Below are positions 9,481 to 21,270 of a stretch of 64,000 nucleotides of DNA, piece after piece. The DNA is from Adiantum capillus-veneris (Eukaryota > Streptophyta > Polypodiopsida > Polypodiales > Pteridaceae): positions 12,854,648-12,918,647 of the forward strand of contig CM043969.1 of NCBI GenBank assembly GCA_014529385.2, read 5' to 3'. Position 1 is the first letter of the stretch. Every line of letters starts with the position of its first letter. Under the pieces are notes generated by a model that was not told where the DNA came from, searched no databases, and saw nothing but the letters and a program-made list of their open reading frames with translations. Made by a program: the position numbers and the translations under genes.

Positions 9481-12400
9481 GAGAGTAGCAAGGTCCACTA
9501 CTTGTCCAAGCTCAGCTCTAGACAACATAGAAAGATGCTAGTTCTACTAATTGTCTAATTATAGGCATGGAGAAATGATAGAAGGTTGACCACTTGTCCA
9601 ACCTATCATCTCTAGTAAGATGGGAGGTTTGGCCTTAAGATTCACCATGTAACCAACCTTATACATCATTGTATTATGAAGAGTAAAAAAAAGCAAAGCT
9701 CCACCACTTGTCCAAGCTAGTTCTAAAATCCACATGGAGATAAGCAAGCTCCACCATTTGTCGAATCTCTCTTCCATTAAAACATGAAAAAACTCATCTA
9801 TGTTGTACAGGGGGACTTTTTTCCAAGGTCCACCACTTGTCCAAGCTAGGATCCCTAGTAGCACGAGTGGTTTGGTCTCAAGATACACCACTTGTACACT
9901 CTATGTCATTATATTAAGAAGAACTATGTATTAAGGTCCACCACTTGTCCAACCTATAAGGTTATATCTTAAATGGTATCCTTTCTCACCACTTGAAATG
10001 CCCATGATATGTTTTACACGGGGGTTTCATTCCAAGGTCCACCACTTGTCCAAGCTAACTCTATTCAAACATAGAGAGAAGCAAAGGTCCACCACTTGTC
10101 CAAGCTAACTCTATTCAAACATAGAGAGAAGCAAAGGTTCACCACTTGTCAAAGCTAGGCTCCGTTGAAGTATGGAGAGAAGTAACCTCCATCATTTTTC
10201 CAAGATAGGTGCCATTCAAACATGGAAAGAATCAAGATCTACCATGTCTCCGAGATTCTAGGCTCCATTGAAACACCCTAAAACCATGATATTTTGTACA
10301 TGGGGTGTTTACATTCAAGGTCTACCACTTCTCTAACGTATTATACCTAGTAGCATGAGTGATTTGGTCTTAAGATTCACCACTTATCCACTCTATGTCA
10401 TTATATTAAGAATAACTGGGTGTTAAGGTCCACCACTTGTCCAACCTATAAGGGTATATCTTAAATGGTATCCTTCACCACTTGTCAAGGTCCATCACCA
10501 CTTTTCCAACCTATAAGGTTATATCTTGAATGATATTTTTCCTCATCACTTGTAATGTCCATGCTATGTTTTACAAAGGGGTTTTGTTCCAAGACCCACC
10601 ACTTGTCCAAGCTAAATCCATTAAAACATAGAGAGAAGCAAAGGTCCACCACTTGTCCAAGATAGGCTCCATTGAAACATGGAGAGAAGGATGATCCACC
10701 ATTTCTCCAAGATAGGTTCCATTGAAACATTGAGAGAAGCAATCTCCACCATGTCTCCAAGCTAGGCTCCATTGAAATACCCTAAACCCATAATTTTGTA
10801 CATGAGGGTTTTACATTCAAGGTCCACCACTTGTCCAACCTATTATCCCTAGTAGCAAGAGTGGTTTGGTCTCAAGATTCACCACTTGTACACTCTATGT
10901 CATTATATTAAGAAGAAATATGTGTTAAAGTCCACCACTTGTCCAGCCTATAAGGTTATATTTTAAATAGTATCCTTTCTCACCACTTGAAATGCCCATG
11001 ATATGTTTTACATGGGGGTTTCATTCCAAGGTCCACCACTTGTCCAAGCTAACTCTATTAAAACATATAGAGAAAGAAAGGTCCACCACTTGTCCAAGCT
11101 AGGCTCATTGAAACATGGAGAGAAGGAACCTCCACTGTTTCTCCTAGATAGGCTCCATTGAAACATGGAGAGAAATAAGCTCCACCATGTCTCCAAGTTG
11201 CTAGGCTCCATTGAAATACCCAATACCCATAATTTTTTGTACATGGGGGGTTTACATTCAAGGTTCACCACTTGTCCAACCTATTATCCCTAGTAGGTTT
11301 GGTCTCATGATTCACCACTTGTCCACTCTATGTCATTATATTAAGAGGAATTAGGTGTTAAGGTCCACCACTTGTCCAACCTATAATGTTATAGCTTGAA
11401 TGGTATTTTTTCTCACCACTTGTAATGCCCATGACATGATTTACATGGGGGTTTTGTTCCAAGGTACACCACTTGTCCAAGATAAATCTATTGAAACATA
11501 GAGAGAAACAAAGGTCCACCACTTTTCCAAGCTAGGCTGCATTGAAACATGGACCTTAATACCAAATTATTTCTAGTAGCATGAGTGATATTTTGTACAT
11601 GGGGCGTTTACATTCAAGGTCCACCACTTGTCCAACCTATTTCCCTAGTAGGTTTGGTCCCAATTTCACCACTTATCCACTCTATGTCATTATATTAAGA
11701 ATAATTGGGTGTTAAGGTCCACCACTTGTCCAACCTATAAGGTTATATATTGAATGGTATTTTTTCTCACCACTTGTAATGCCCATGATATGTTTTACAT
11801 GGGGTTTTTGTTCCAAGGTCCACCACTTTTCCAAGATAACTCTATTCAAACATAGAGAGAAACAAAGGTCCACCACTTGTCCAAGCTAGGCTCCATTGAA
11901 ACATGGAGAGAATGATGCTGCACCATTTATCCAAGATAGGCTGCATTGAAACATGGAGAGAAGCAAGCTTTACCATGTTTCCAAGCTAGGCTCCATTGAA
12001 ACACTCTAGGGGGTTTTATTTCAAGGCCCACCACTTGTTTAACCTATTATCCCTAGTAGCATGAGTGGTTTGGTTTCAAGATTCACCACTTGTACACTCT
12101 ATGTCATTATATTGTGTTAAAGGTCCACCACTTGTCCAACCTATAAGGTTATATCTTAAATGGTATCCTTTCTCGCCACTTGAAATGCCCATGATATGTT
12201 TTACATGGGAGTTTCATTCCAAGATCCACCACTTGTCCAAGCTAACCATATTCAAACATAGAGAGAAACAAAGGTCCACGACTTGTCCAAGCTAGGCTCC
12301 ATTGAAACATGGAGAGAAGGAACCTCCACCATTTCTCCTAGATAGGCTCCATTAAAACATGGAGAGAAGTAAGTTCCACCATGTCTCCAAGATGCTAGGC

Positions 12401-13340
12401 TCCATTGAAATACGCAAAACCCATGATATTTTGTACATGGGTGATTTACATTCAAGGTCAACCATTTCTCCAACCTATTATCCCTAGTAGGTTTGTCTCA
12501 CAATTCACCACTTTTCCACTATATGTCATTATAATAAGAGGAATTGGGTGCTAAGGTCCACCACTTGTCCAGCCTATAAGGTTATACCTTGAATGGTATT
12601 TTTTTCTCACCACTTGTAATGCCCATGACATGCTTTACATGGGGTTTTGTTCCAAGGTTCACCACTTGTCCAAGCAAATTCTATTGAAACATAGAGAGAA
12701 ACAAAGGTCCACCACTTTTCCAAGCTAGGCTCCATTGAAACATGGACCTTAATACCAAATTATTCCTAGTAGCATGAGTAATATTTTGTACATGGGGGGT
12801 TTGCATTCAAGGTCCACCACTTGTCCAACGTACTTTTCCTAGTAGGTTTGGTCGCAAGATTCACCACTTGTCCACTCTATGTCATTATATTAATAATAAT
12901 TGGGTGTTAAGGTCCACCACTTTTCCAACCTATAAGGTTATATATTGAATGGTATTTTTTCTCACCACTTGTAATGTCCATGATATGTTTTACATGGGGA
13001 TTTTGTTCCAAGGTCCACCACTTGTCCAAGCTAAATCTGTTCAAACATAGAGAGAAACAAACGTGCACCACTTGTCCAAGGTAGGCTCCATTGAAACATG
13101 GAGAGAATGATGCTCCACCATTTATCCAAGATAGACTCCATTGAAACATGGAGAGAAGTAAGCTCCACCATGTTTCCAAGATGCTAGAGTCCATTGAAAC
13201 CCAAAACCCTTGATACTTTGTACATGGGGGTTTTACATTCAAGGTCCACCACTTGTCCAACCTATTATCCCTAGTAGCATGAGTGGCTTGGTCTCAGGAT
13301 TCACCACTTGTCCACTCTATATCATTATATTAAGAAAAAT
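9480..13340 (-). repeat. Hairpin satellite, block 4 (minus orientation, higher-order organisation)
   Basis: The monomers are now reverse-complemented: AGGTCCACCACTTGTCCAAG and CTCCATTGAAACATGGAGAG. A composite unit recurs, comprising a CCTATAAGGTTATAT segment, a CATGATATGTTTTACATGGG segment, several hairpin monomers, and a CCTATTATCCCTAGTAG segment. The CCTATAAGG landmark appears near 9953, 10443, 10508, 10945, 11382, 11733, 12139, 12570 and 12928, a spacing mostly of 350-500 bp. This is a higher-order repeat with variable monomer number and the most homogeneous part of the satellite in the window. Confidence 0.85.
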
Positions 13341-13682
13341 TGGGTTTCCATATCTAAATGGATCTTTGCTTGGATAAGTGGTAGACCTTGAGACCTAAAT
13401 ACCCATTCTACACTAGAGCATTGGTTAAGCCTTATACACTTCAAGCATACCTTTAACAACAAGTAGTAGTTATTAGTTGACTTAAGTCTAGTTGAACTCC
13501 ATGGTATTGAGACTAAGAGAGAGTGTAGCATAAAAAAGAGTCAGGATTTTAATTTGACTTTCTTTCTATTAATGAGTAGATCATAGATGGATTTTGGTAT
13601 CTAATAAAACCTTAGGGTAGACAATGTAAAACTCATGTCTATTGTTGTGTTTGCATTAAGTGTTCTTGTTCTTTAATTTCAG
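13340..13682 (+). other. Spacer and probable intron end before second phosphatase-like exon
   Basis: Unique AT-rich sequence, with one plus-strand satellite word near 13371. It ends in GTTCTTGTTCTTTAATTTCAG at 13682, a good plant 3' splice site. Confidence 0.5.
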
Positions 13683-14458
13683 AACCATTACAGAAAAATG
13701 GATTGGCTATATGCTGGCATAAATTGAAGAAAACTATTGAATTACCCATCCAACCTCCTCCAAGACCTTGTCCAAGGAATGAATCACCTCCTTATCACCT
13801 ACCACTTGCTTTCAAGGACATCAAAAGAGTACTTATCTTGGATCTAGAGGGGTTACTTCTCAAGACAGTTGAAATGAAACATGGAGATTCTATGCCATCT
13901 TGGGCTCAACACATGCGACTTGTGGAGGACAAAGATGAAGTTTATCATGTGGTGCGACCAGACGCACAAAGTTTTTTGGATTTTTGTGCTGAATACTTTG
14001 AGCTATGGATATGGAGTTGCTATAACTTAACAAGGGTGCAACGCATCACACAAAAGTGTTTTCCTGAGCAGTATACCAAGTTCAAGGTGTTTATGAGTAA
14101 CAAAAATTGCCAAAATCCAAATATCATGTTAGGATTTACAAGGGTTTATCACAAAAATCTGAGTGATATTTGGAAGATATTTGAGGATTTGGATGCAAAC
14201 AATACCTTAATTTTTGATGACACTCCATATAGGGTGATGTGGAACATGCCAGGGACATATCTTATATTTCCAAAGATGTGGAGGCAAACTTCCGAGCAAC
14301 TTCAAAACTTCTTGCAGAGAACCATAATTCCATGGTTGGTAGGATGGTTGTATGCAAGAGATAAGAGAGTCTATACATACAACACAATTGTAAATCAGTA
14401 TAGTGATTCTGAGACAAATTATGTCCTTGGTGTGTACTTGTCAACACGAAAGCATTGA
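13683..14458 (+). CDS. Second FCP1/NIF-type HAD phosphatase-like exon (5' part elsewhere)
   Basis: The frame is open from the acceptor at 13682 (two overhang bases, then PLQKNGLAICWHKLKK) to TGA 14456-14458, 257 codons, with no convincing in-frame ATG near its start. It is therefore most likely a terminal exon. It carries VLILDLEGLLLKT (motif I, with Glu at the second acidic position: exon residues D53, E55), VVRPDAQSFLDFC, LWIWSCYNL (motif II Ser) and LIFDDTPYR (motif III Asp pair). The layout matches the exon at 7305-8503, but the two are quite diverged. Role by family: phosphoserine phosphatase or a pseudo-enzyme derivative. An AATAAA overlaps the stop (14458-14463). Confidence 0.75.
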
Positions 14459-15200
14459 ATAAATATGGCTATAAGATGCTTTTTTTATTCTAGTGTGTAT
14501 CTTTCAACATTTGTATAATTTGATATAGTCTTTTTTTTTTTTTAAAAAGGTGTGTCAATTTTATGAACACTTGAATGGAGTGCACCCTACTCTAAGGGGA
14601 CTTCAATGTACTATTGGAGTGCATCCTATTGTAAGGGGACTCTGATGTATTGCTAGAGTGCACCAAATTTTTGGGGACTCATTTTTTATTTGATTGGGGC
14701 CTATGTTGGGTCATATAGTAAAAGAAATTCATTTTTTGTCAATTCATATCGAGGTTGCATTTATTTGGAACTATGAAAGAATTGATGTTTGATGTCAAAA
14801 TAAAACTTGTAAGTGTGGATCAGAGAATTCATGGACTTTAAATATGTGAGAGGGATCTTTTTCTTGGGCACAAATGTTTGCTTCAAGAATTTTGTCATTA
14901 CATACTTTATGTGAAAGAGTTTTAGAACCTAAAAGACTTTGAAAACAAAACTATGGAATCTAAGTGCATGTATTCTTGAATGGCTTGAAAGTTGATGTAT
15001 ACATGCATGTCGCCTTGATGAAGATTTAGATCTGACAAGATGGAAAGATATAATTCTTGGACGTTACCTTTGTCAATTTGGTAATAACATATTTAACTTT
15101 CTTTTAATATGGGTGGAAAATATATTATTATGCATTTGGAACCTAATTGCTTGACCTTCAAACCAAGATTCCTATGTTATTTTTTCATATACTTTTTTGT
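14459..15200. other. 3' flank with a three-copy ~52-bp degenerate repeat
   Basis: Between about 14570 and 14690 the phrase GGAGTGCA(C/T)CCTA...AAGGGGACT recurs three times with decay. The remainder is AT-rich. No coding or RNA signature recognised. Confidence 0.5.
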
Positions 15201-16620
15201 ACTGAATTAAGATTGTGGATGCAAGGTCCACCACTTGTTCAAGCTAGATCTAAGAAAGTATATATACTGAGTCTTCAAACTAGTAAACCAAGGGAAGAGA
15301 GAAGCAGGGTCCATCACTTGTCCAAGCTCATCTCTAGACAACATAGAGAGATGTTATGTCTACTAATTGTCCAATATAGTCATGGAGAAATGATAGAAGG
15401 TTGATCCACTTGTCCAACCTATCATCTCTAGTAAAATGGGAGGTTTGGCCTTAAGATTCACCATGTAACCAACATATACTTCATTGTATTATGAAGAGTA
15501 GAAAAGAAAAGCTCCACCACTTGTCTAAGGTAGTTCCAAAATCAACATGGAGAGAAGAAAGCTTCACCATTTGTCCAAGATAGGTTCCATTAAAACATGG
15601 AAAACCTCATATATGTTGTACATGGAAGCTTTTTTCCAAGGTCCACCACTTGTCCAAGCTAGGATCCATTAAAACACAATGGATAGAAACAAGGCTCCAC
15701 AACTCGTCCAACCTTTATAGCTGCGAAGTGTACCGGTTGTCTAAACTAGGCATGGGAAAATAATAGAAGGTCCACCACTTATCCAATATATTATCTCTAA
15801 TAGCATGGGAGGTTTGGTCTCAAGATTTAGGAATTGGCTGACCTGTATTTCATTGTATTATGATGAATTTGGTTTTAAAGTCAACTACTTATCCATGCTA
15901 TAAGTTTTATATCTTGAATGGTATTCCTTCCCATCACTTAGAAAACCAATGATATGTTGTACATGGGAGGGTTTGTTACAAGGTCCACCACTTGTCCAAG
16001 CTAGTTTCATTGAAACATGGATGAAGACAAGCTCCACCATTTGTTAAAGCTAGACTCCATTGAAATCTAGAAAATCCATTCTATGTTGTACATGGGGTTT
16101 TTGTTTTAAGGTCCAACACTTGTCCAAGCTAAGATCCATTGAAACATGGAGTAGAGAAAACACTCCACACTTGTCCAAGCTAGGCAACATTGATAGTAGT
16201 TGGTTTATTTTGAAGATCCACCACGTGTCTAAGCTAACTCTATTGAAACATAGAGAGAAGCAAAGGTCCACCAACTGTTCAAGCTAGGCTCCATTGAAAC
16301 ATGGACAAAAGCAAGCTCCACCATTTCTCCAAGATAGACTCCATTGAAACATGGAGAGAATCAAAGGTCCACCATTTCTCCAAGCCAAGATCTAGTTGTC
16401 CAACCTATAAGGTTATATCTTAAATGGTAATCTTTCTAATCACTTGGAATACCCATGATATGTTTTACATGGGGATTTTGTTCCAAGATCACCACTTGTC
16501 CAAGCTAACTCTATTGAAACATAGAGAGAAGCAAAGGTCCACCACTTGTCCAAGCTAGTCTCCATCGAAACAAGGAGAGAAGCAAGCTCCATCATTTCTC
16601 CAAGATAGGCTAGCATGGAT
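15200..16620 (-). repeat. Hairpin satellite, block 5 (minus orientation)
   Basis: Same family and orientation as block 4, more diverged. Units with TCCACCACTTGTCCAAGCTA and CTCCATTGAAACATGGA are spread through 15220-16610, including one CCTATAAGG landmark at about 16403. Confidence 0.8.
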
Positions 16621-17215
16621 AAGTGCACCTTGAAACCAACCTTCCTATGAGGCAATAGAGCATATGCTACATATTTTATGTATGCCCCATGCCTCAAATT
16701 AAGAAGTTATAGATTAGAAGTGGACCTTGCTTAAATGTCACATGCAATAAATTAAGGAAAAATAGCCAAGTGGATTGTATTCCTCAATGGATCCTTGCTT
16801 TCACAAGTTGTGAACCTTGAGTCACTTTTACATTAACTTGGACAAGTGGTGGACCTAGAAACCAAGCTCTCCATGTTGAGATAAGTTGTAGGTAGGACAG
16901 TAGAACATAGACAACGATAATGGATGCAATATACTCTCTTAATAATCCAATTGATTGAAACCATGATATTTTAGTTGTTTTCATTGTGTATTGTATGTGC
17001 ATAAAGTGGAATGAGACCTTAAGAAAACTCAAAATTTTGACAAAATCTCTATATTTTATACATGATATATTGAAAGTTGTCCAACCTGGGAATTGGGATT
17101 TTCCCACTTTACCTAATATGGTCTTGATGTTTGTGTCAAGTATTGCATGCCAAAGTTGTGCAGGGAGTTATATCAAATTATGCAGAGTTTTTAGGATGCA
17201 TCATGTCATCAGGAC
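16620..17215. other. Transition from satellite to transposon-rich sequence
   Basis: Contains one isolated plus-strand satellite word (TTGGACAAGTGGTGGACC near 16837-16854). The rest is AT-rich, with no recognised feature. Confidence 0.4.
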
Positions 17216-17614
17216 ATGTATGATGCTCAAGAGGATCTAGATTGGTTTTTTTATTTTCTTGATGATGCATACAACTGGCATAATAGTCGTGTTGGTAAGA
17301 AGAAGAAGTCATGCTCAATTGTAAGGCGAATATCAAGGTTGCAAGAAGCGGTTGAAGGCCTTTCAAAGAAGTATGAAGAGAAGTTTGATGATTACCTTAG
17401 TGATGGTAATGTCCAATTTTCTTTTTATCAACCTATAAATGGTTCTAACATAGAACAACTTCAAGTTGTTAGTTTTCAACTACCAACAGTTTTTCAGGCA
17501 CCTGTAGTTTCAAAACCTGAAGTTTCAAAGCCTGAATCTGATTTTTCAGCACCTGAAGTTTTTCAACTTGATTTTGATGTTCTTGAATATGGGATTAAAG
17601 TTGTAGATACTTAG
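17216..17614 (+). CDS. Uncharacterised short reading frame
   Basis: 132 codons from ATG, beginning MYDAQEDLDWFFYFLDD. It contains a basic stretch (GKKKKSCSIVRR), a possible helical segment (RLQEAVEGLSKKYEEKF) and a Val/Pro/Glu-rich imperfect repeat (VSKPEVSKPE). I do not recognise the family. It lies just upstream of another orphan frame and the decayed LINE on the same strand, so it may be a remnant of a mobile-element gag/ORF1 or a broken host gene. No splice evidence decides this. Confidence 0.25.
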   Translation: MYDAQEDLDWFFYFLDDAYNWHNSRVGKKKKSCSIVRRISRLQEAVEGLSKKYEEKFDDYLSDGNVQFSFYQPINGSNIEQLQVVSFQLPTVFQAPVVSKPEVSKPESDFSAPEVFQLDFDVLEYGIKVVDT

Positions 17615-17965
17615 ATTATTGAAGAGAAGAAGTTGATTCAAGGAGGAGATGTTGTTCAATGCAAGGGAGATGAAGTCCAAAAGATGATGAAGGGAGAAGG
17701 AGGAAGCCAGGAGCAGCTCATGAGACAAAGGAGCCAAGAGGACTGCTAGCTATCCCTAAACCTCACACTAAAGAGACTCACCTCTTTGTTGCAAGAAGAG
17801 AAGACAAGTTATCCAAAAGAAGAATTGGTGATTGAGAAGGAGGGAATACAAGTGGAGGTGAGCTAGGGAAGCCACCGATATCCCATACAAACCCATATAC
17901 CAACCTTGGACATCAATCTTGAAGAGGATGAAATTCAGGGAGAGATCAGATTTTAGTGTAATGAA

Positions 17966-18472
17966 GTGAAAGAGGAGAAGATAGATATAGACATAATGTG
18001 TGTTTATGATGAGTATGATGTGATGAATCAATTTTTGATGTACCTTGATGAGGAGTATCCCGCAAGTGACAGTCAGGAGGGTGTTTGTGTTGATGGAGAA
18101 GTGTTTTTTCGAGTTTTGAAAATTGAAAACCAATTTCCAAAAGTGCATATGAGTTATTTAAGTTGTGAAGACAAGGATATCAAATTTCAGGTCCATGAAT
18201 TACACGTTTTAATATCAAAGGTCCCTGATCTTGAGATTATTGGAGAAGGTGAAGAAAAAGAGGCTATGATCTATGACAAAGAAGTAACCATACATCATAA
18301 TAAGATGGTAAAGAAGCAGTGCTTTGCTATGCAAATCCCTCAAGATCCAATCAAGGAGAATACTTATCCACCTAAGTTTACAACAGGTGACAACTCTGTT
18401 GGTGTTGCAAATCCGAGGCTTGAAGAAGTCCAAAAGGGTGAAGGTAGTAGCATGGGATTACAGATCACTTGA
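17966..18472 (+). CDS. Uncharacterised acidic reading frame
   Basis: 168 codons rich in Asp and Glu (MKEEKIDIDIMCVYDEYD). No zinc knuckle, transmembrane span or catalytic motif visible. It is separated from the preceding frame by stops. It could be the ORF1-like or 5' part of the downstream LINE or a non-autonomous element. Unassigned. Confidence 0.25.
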   Translation: MKEEKIDIDIMCVYDEYDVMNQFLMYLDEEYPASDSQEGVCVDGEVFFRVLKIENQFPKVHMSYLSCEDKDIKFQVHELHVLISKVPDLEIIGEGEEKEAMIYDKEVTIHHNKMVKKQCFAMQIPQDPIKENTYPPKFTTGDNSVGVANPRLEEVQKGEGSSMGLQIT

Positions 18473-18989
18473 ACTTAAAAAGTTTGGAAACCCACTTCCC
18501 ACCCAACCAAAAGGGGCAACAATTGTCGTCCCGCTTCACAATCCCTTTACAGTGTTATAAGAAAAGAAAGCCCCTTATTTGGATCCCCCGGAAAACTTCA
18601 TGGTAACCATTGGAATTGAGAAAGGACCAATGGAAGAGGACACCAGGAAAGAGGGCACAAAAGGAGTGTCTCAGGCGGCTAGAGGATTGTGTTCCCCTAT
18701 CTCAGTAATGGAGGATCTAATCATCTAGTCATGGAACATTGAGAGGCTCAAGACCTAGAAGAAGCGCTCTTCTTCTGGGAGGAAGTTAGAAAAGGGAAAG
18801 AAGTCAATTGTTCGGCTGTCCAAGAACATCACCTTGATGTTGCAAGTAAAAGAAAACAAGAACTAGGCAAGAAGCTTGTATTTTATGGAGAGGGTGGTGG
18901 TGGCGGCAATGGTGTCATGACAGTTGTAGACAATGACCTAGAACACAAGGTGGTATTCAATCATCCATCTAGGAGAGCTTTGGGAGTTA

Positions 18990-19400
18990 AGATTAAGTGG
19001 GTGACCAACATGTCACCATTTTCAACGTTTATGGTCCTTGTAGGGAGAAGGAAAGAGAAAAGCTCTGGGATCACCTCAAAGGCATTCACGTGGAAGGGGA
19101 ATTAATGGCTCTTGATGGGATACTTGGAGAAGAGAAAGGATAGAACAGGCTCATCAAGCATGATTGAGGGATCAGAGAGATCCAGATGGCAAAGTTTGTG
19201 TGAGAAGTGGGATTTAATGGACTTGTGGATGTGGGTCCATGGAATAGCATGCCAGGATTTGTGTATACCAGCCTCCAATATGCTAGCACAACATCTCAAT
19301 TGGATAGATGTTATTGTTCCCATCAAGATGCTTGGCTACCACCATTGCTTGATATGAAGGTGTTAACTTCACAATGCTTATCGGATCACCTACAATTAAG
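18990..19400 (+). pseudogene. LINE endonuclease domain remnant
   Basis: In one frame FNVYGPCREKEREKLWDHL (from 19021) matches the NVYGP motif of L1-type endonucleases. Further on, WNSMPGFVYTS, LDRCY and CLSDHLQL (near 19370-19395) match the terminal SDH motif. Several stops and shifts separate them. Confidence 0.7.
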
Positions 19401-19869
19401 CATGAAATTCCAAAAAACCAAAGTAGAAGGTGAATGCCCCCAAGGATCAAAAAATATACGAACAACATGGGCTCATCTCTTTAAAGACCCTCTCTTTAGA
19501 ACCCTGGTGATAAAAGCTATAAGAAAGCTTCATAACGATGTGGATTTGGTAAGCTCTTAGGCTTGGGATATCTTCACTAAGAATATTCAAAAAGCAATCA
19601 AGACTAGAGGAGCTAGAAGGAACAAACACCACGAGGAGCGCTTAAAGAAACTCGTAGAAGGAAACACCACGAGGAGCGCTTAGAGAAACTCGTAGAAGAA
19701 GTAGAGCTTTTAACCACCAAAAAATATACGAGTCGGCTTCTAAATCCAAGAATAGAAGGTGGATTGAAGCTAAATGTGACTCGATTGAACAAAAAATTGA
19801 GGTGGTGAAGGAGACCAAAATCATCTATCCAAAGAGACTTTCCTCCTGCCAAAAGAGGCTAATCAATCT

Positions 19870-21270
19870 CACTACTTCATGGCCCTCAAAGACAAGAGCA
19901 ATTGTGGCATCGTCCCAATGGGGAAGAAAAGGAGATTAAGGATCCGGATGAAATGGCTTGTATGATGCTTAACCACTTACAATTGATCATTGGCCAGTTT
20001 GAGGCTCGCTCCCTGGAAGTGGATGAAGCCAGAGTTTCTCTTCTGGGAGTTTTTACAAAAGTGGTATCACATACAGATACCAACATCTTGGAGAATGCAT
20101 TCTCCGAGGAGAAATTCTCTCACATGATGTAAGATTTGGTCAAAGAGAAGTCTCCTAGATGGGACGACATGAATACGGGGTTCTTCAAAGAATTTTGGGA
20201 GAAGCTTAAGTCTTTGATCATGTGAATGTCTTACCAAGCTCCTTGTCAATGGAGCTCTCGATTTGAGCATCAAAAGAGGCCTAATCACACCAATCCTTAA
20301 ACAAGTTTGTTTCTCCAAATTGAAGCATTGGTGACCAATAACTATGATGTCAATGGCATACAAAATAATCACCAAAATTTTTTATCTCAGTCTCTCTCCC
20401 CTACTTGATAAGGTCATCACCCCCCACCAACATGGATTTATAAAATGAAGATCTATCTATGACAACATTCAAGCAGCAATGGTTGGCATAGAGTTTGCAT
20501 CATCCACAAAGCAAAATTTTGTATTACTACAATTGGATTTAGATAAATCGTATGATAGGATCACACAGTCCCTTATTGAAGAGTTCATGAAATCATTGGG
20601 TTTTGGGTCGAGGATGTGTGAGTTGGTTAGCACATTGGGTGCTGGTAGCCAATCTGAGCTCTTATTTAATGAGCGGATTGTGGGGGATTTCAAGGTAAAA
20701 ATATCAATTAATAGCCACCCCCATTGGCTCCTCTTCTGTTTCCATTGGATCTCATCCACTAGTGACAATGCCCAAAGATAGTGCTTCAAGAGGAAAGAAT
20801 AAAAGGGCTATCCCTCCCCAATAATGACTAGCTACCGACGAAGCTAATTACTGATGATTCATTACTCTTCCTCAAAGCTTGTCCTCAGGTGATCAAGAAG
20901 GATCTAGATATTGTGCAAACATATGCCATTATGTCAGGGTCAAAGGGAAATATTGAAAAATCTAGAGTGATGACTCGTTCAGTACGGCAATGTGGCCCGA
21001 GGAGATTGTGTCCAAAGGAATGGTGTTTAGGCACATGGGAGCCCCTCTAGGGGTGGATATAACCCAGAAGCAAAGATTCTCATGGGTGTTGGATAAGAAA
21101 AGGATCAATTTGTATAGGTGGGAGAATGTGATTCTCCCATTTGCGAGAAGATTAAAAGTGATCAGTTCGTTTATGCTCCCATATAAAGCGTTTAATGACC
21201 CCCTACTTAAGATATCCAAATACAATTGGAAGGAGTTCTTAAAGCCGATGAAAAACTTCCTCTAGAAAAG
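19870..21270 (+). pseudogene. LINE reverse transcriptase remnant
   Basis: Fragments in several frames give GLITPILKQ, YKIITKIF..PLLDKVITPHQHGFIK, RSIYDNIQAA and LLQLDLDKSYDRI (20525-20565), then GAPLGVDITQKQRFSWVLDK and the thumb-like KVISSFMLPYKAF. This order is typical of plant L1 reverse transcriptases. A tandem duplication of about 42 bp occurs just upstream, at 19628-19695. Confidence 0.75.

Noticed and set aside
9480-13340. CRISPR-like look of short palindromic repeats with spacers
   Set aside because: Monomers are diverged, spacers are themselves repeated, there are no cas genes, and the context is a plant nuclear genome.
17153-18590. Host gene spanning the orphan frames at 17.2-18.6 kb
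   Set aside because: I could not find splice sites linking the frames or any recognisable domain; left as low-confidence uncharacterised frames.
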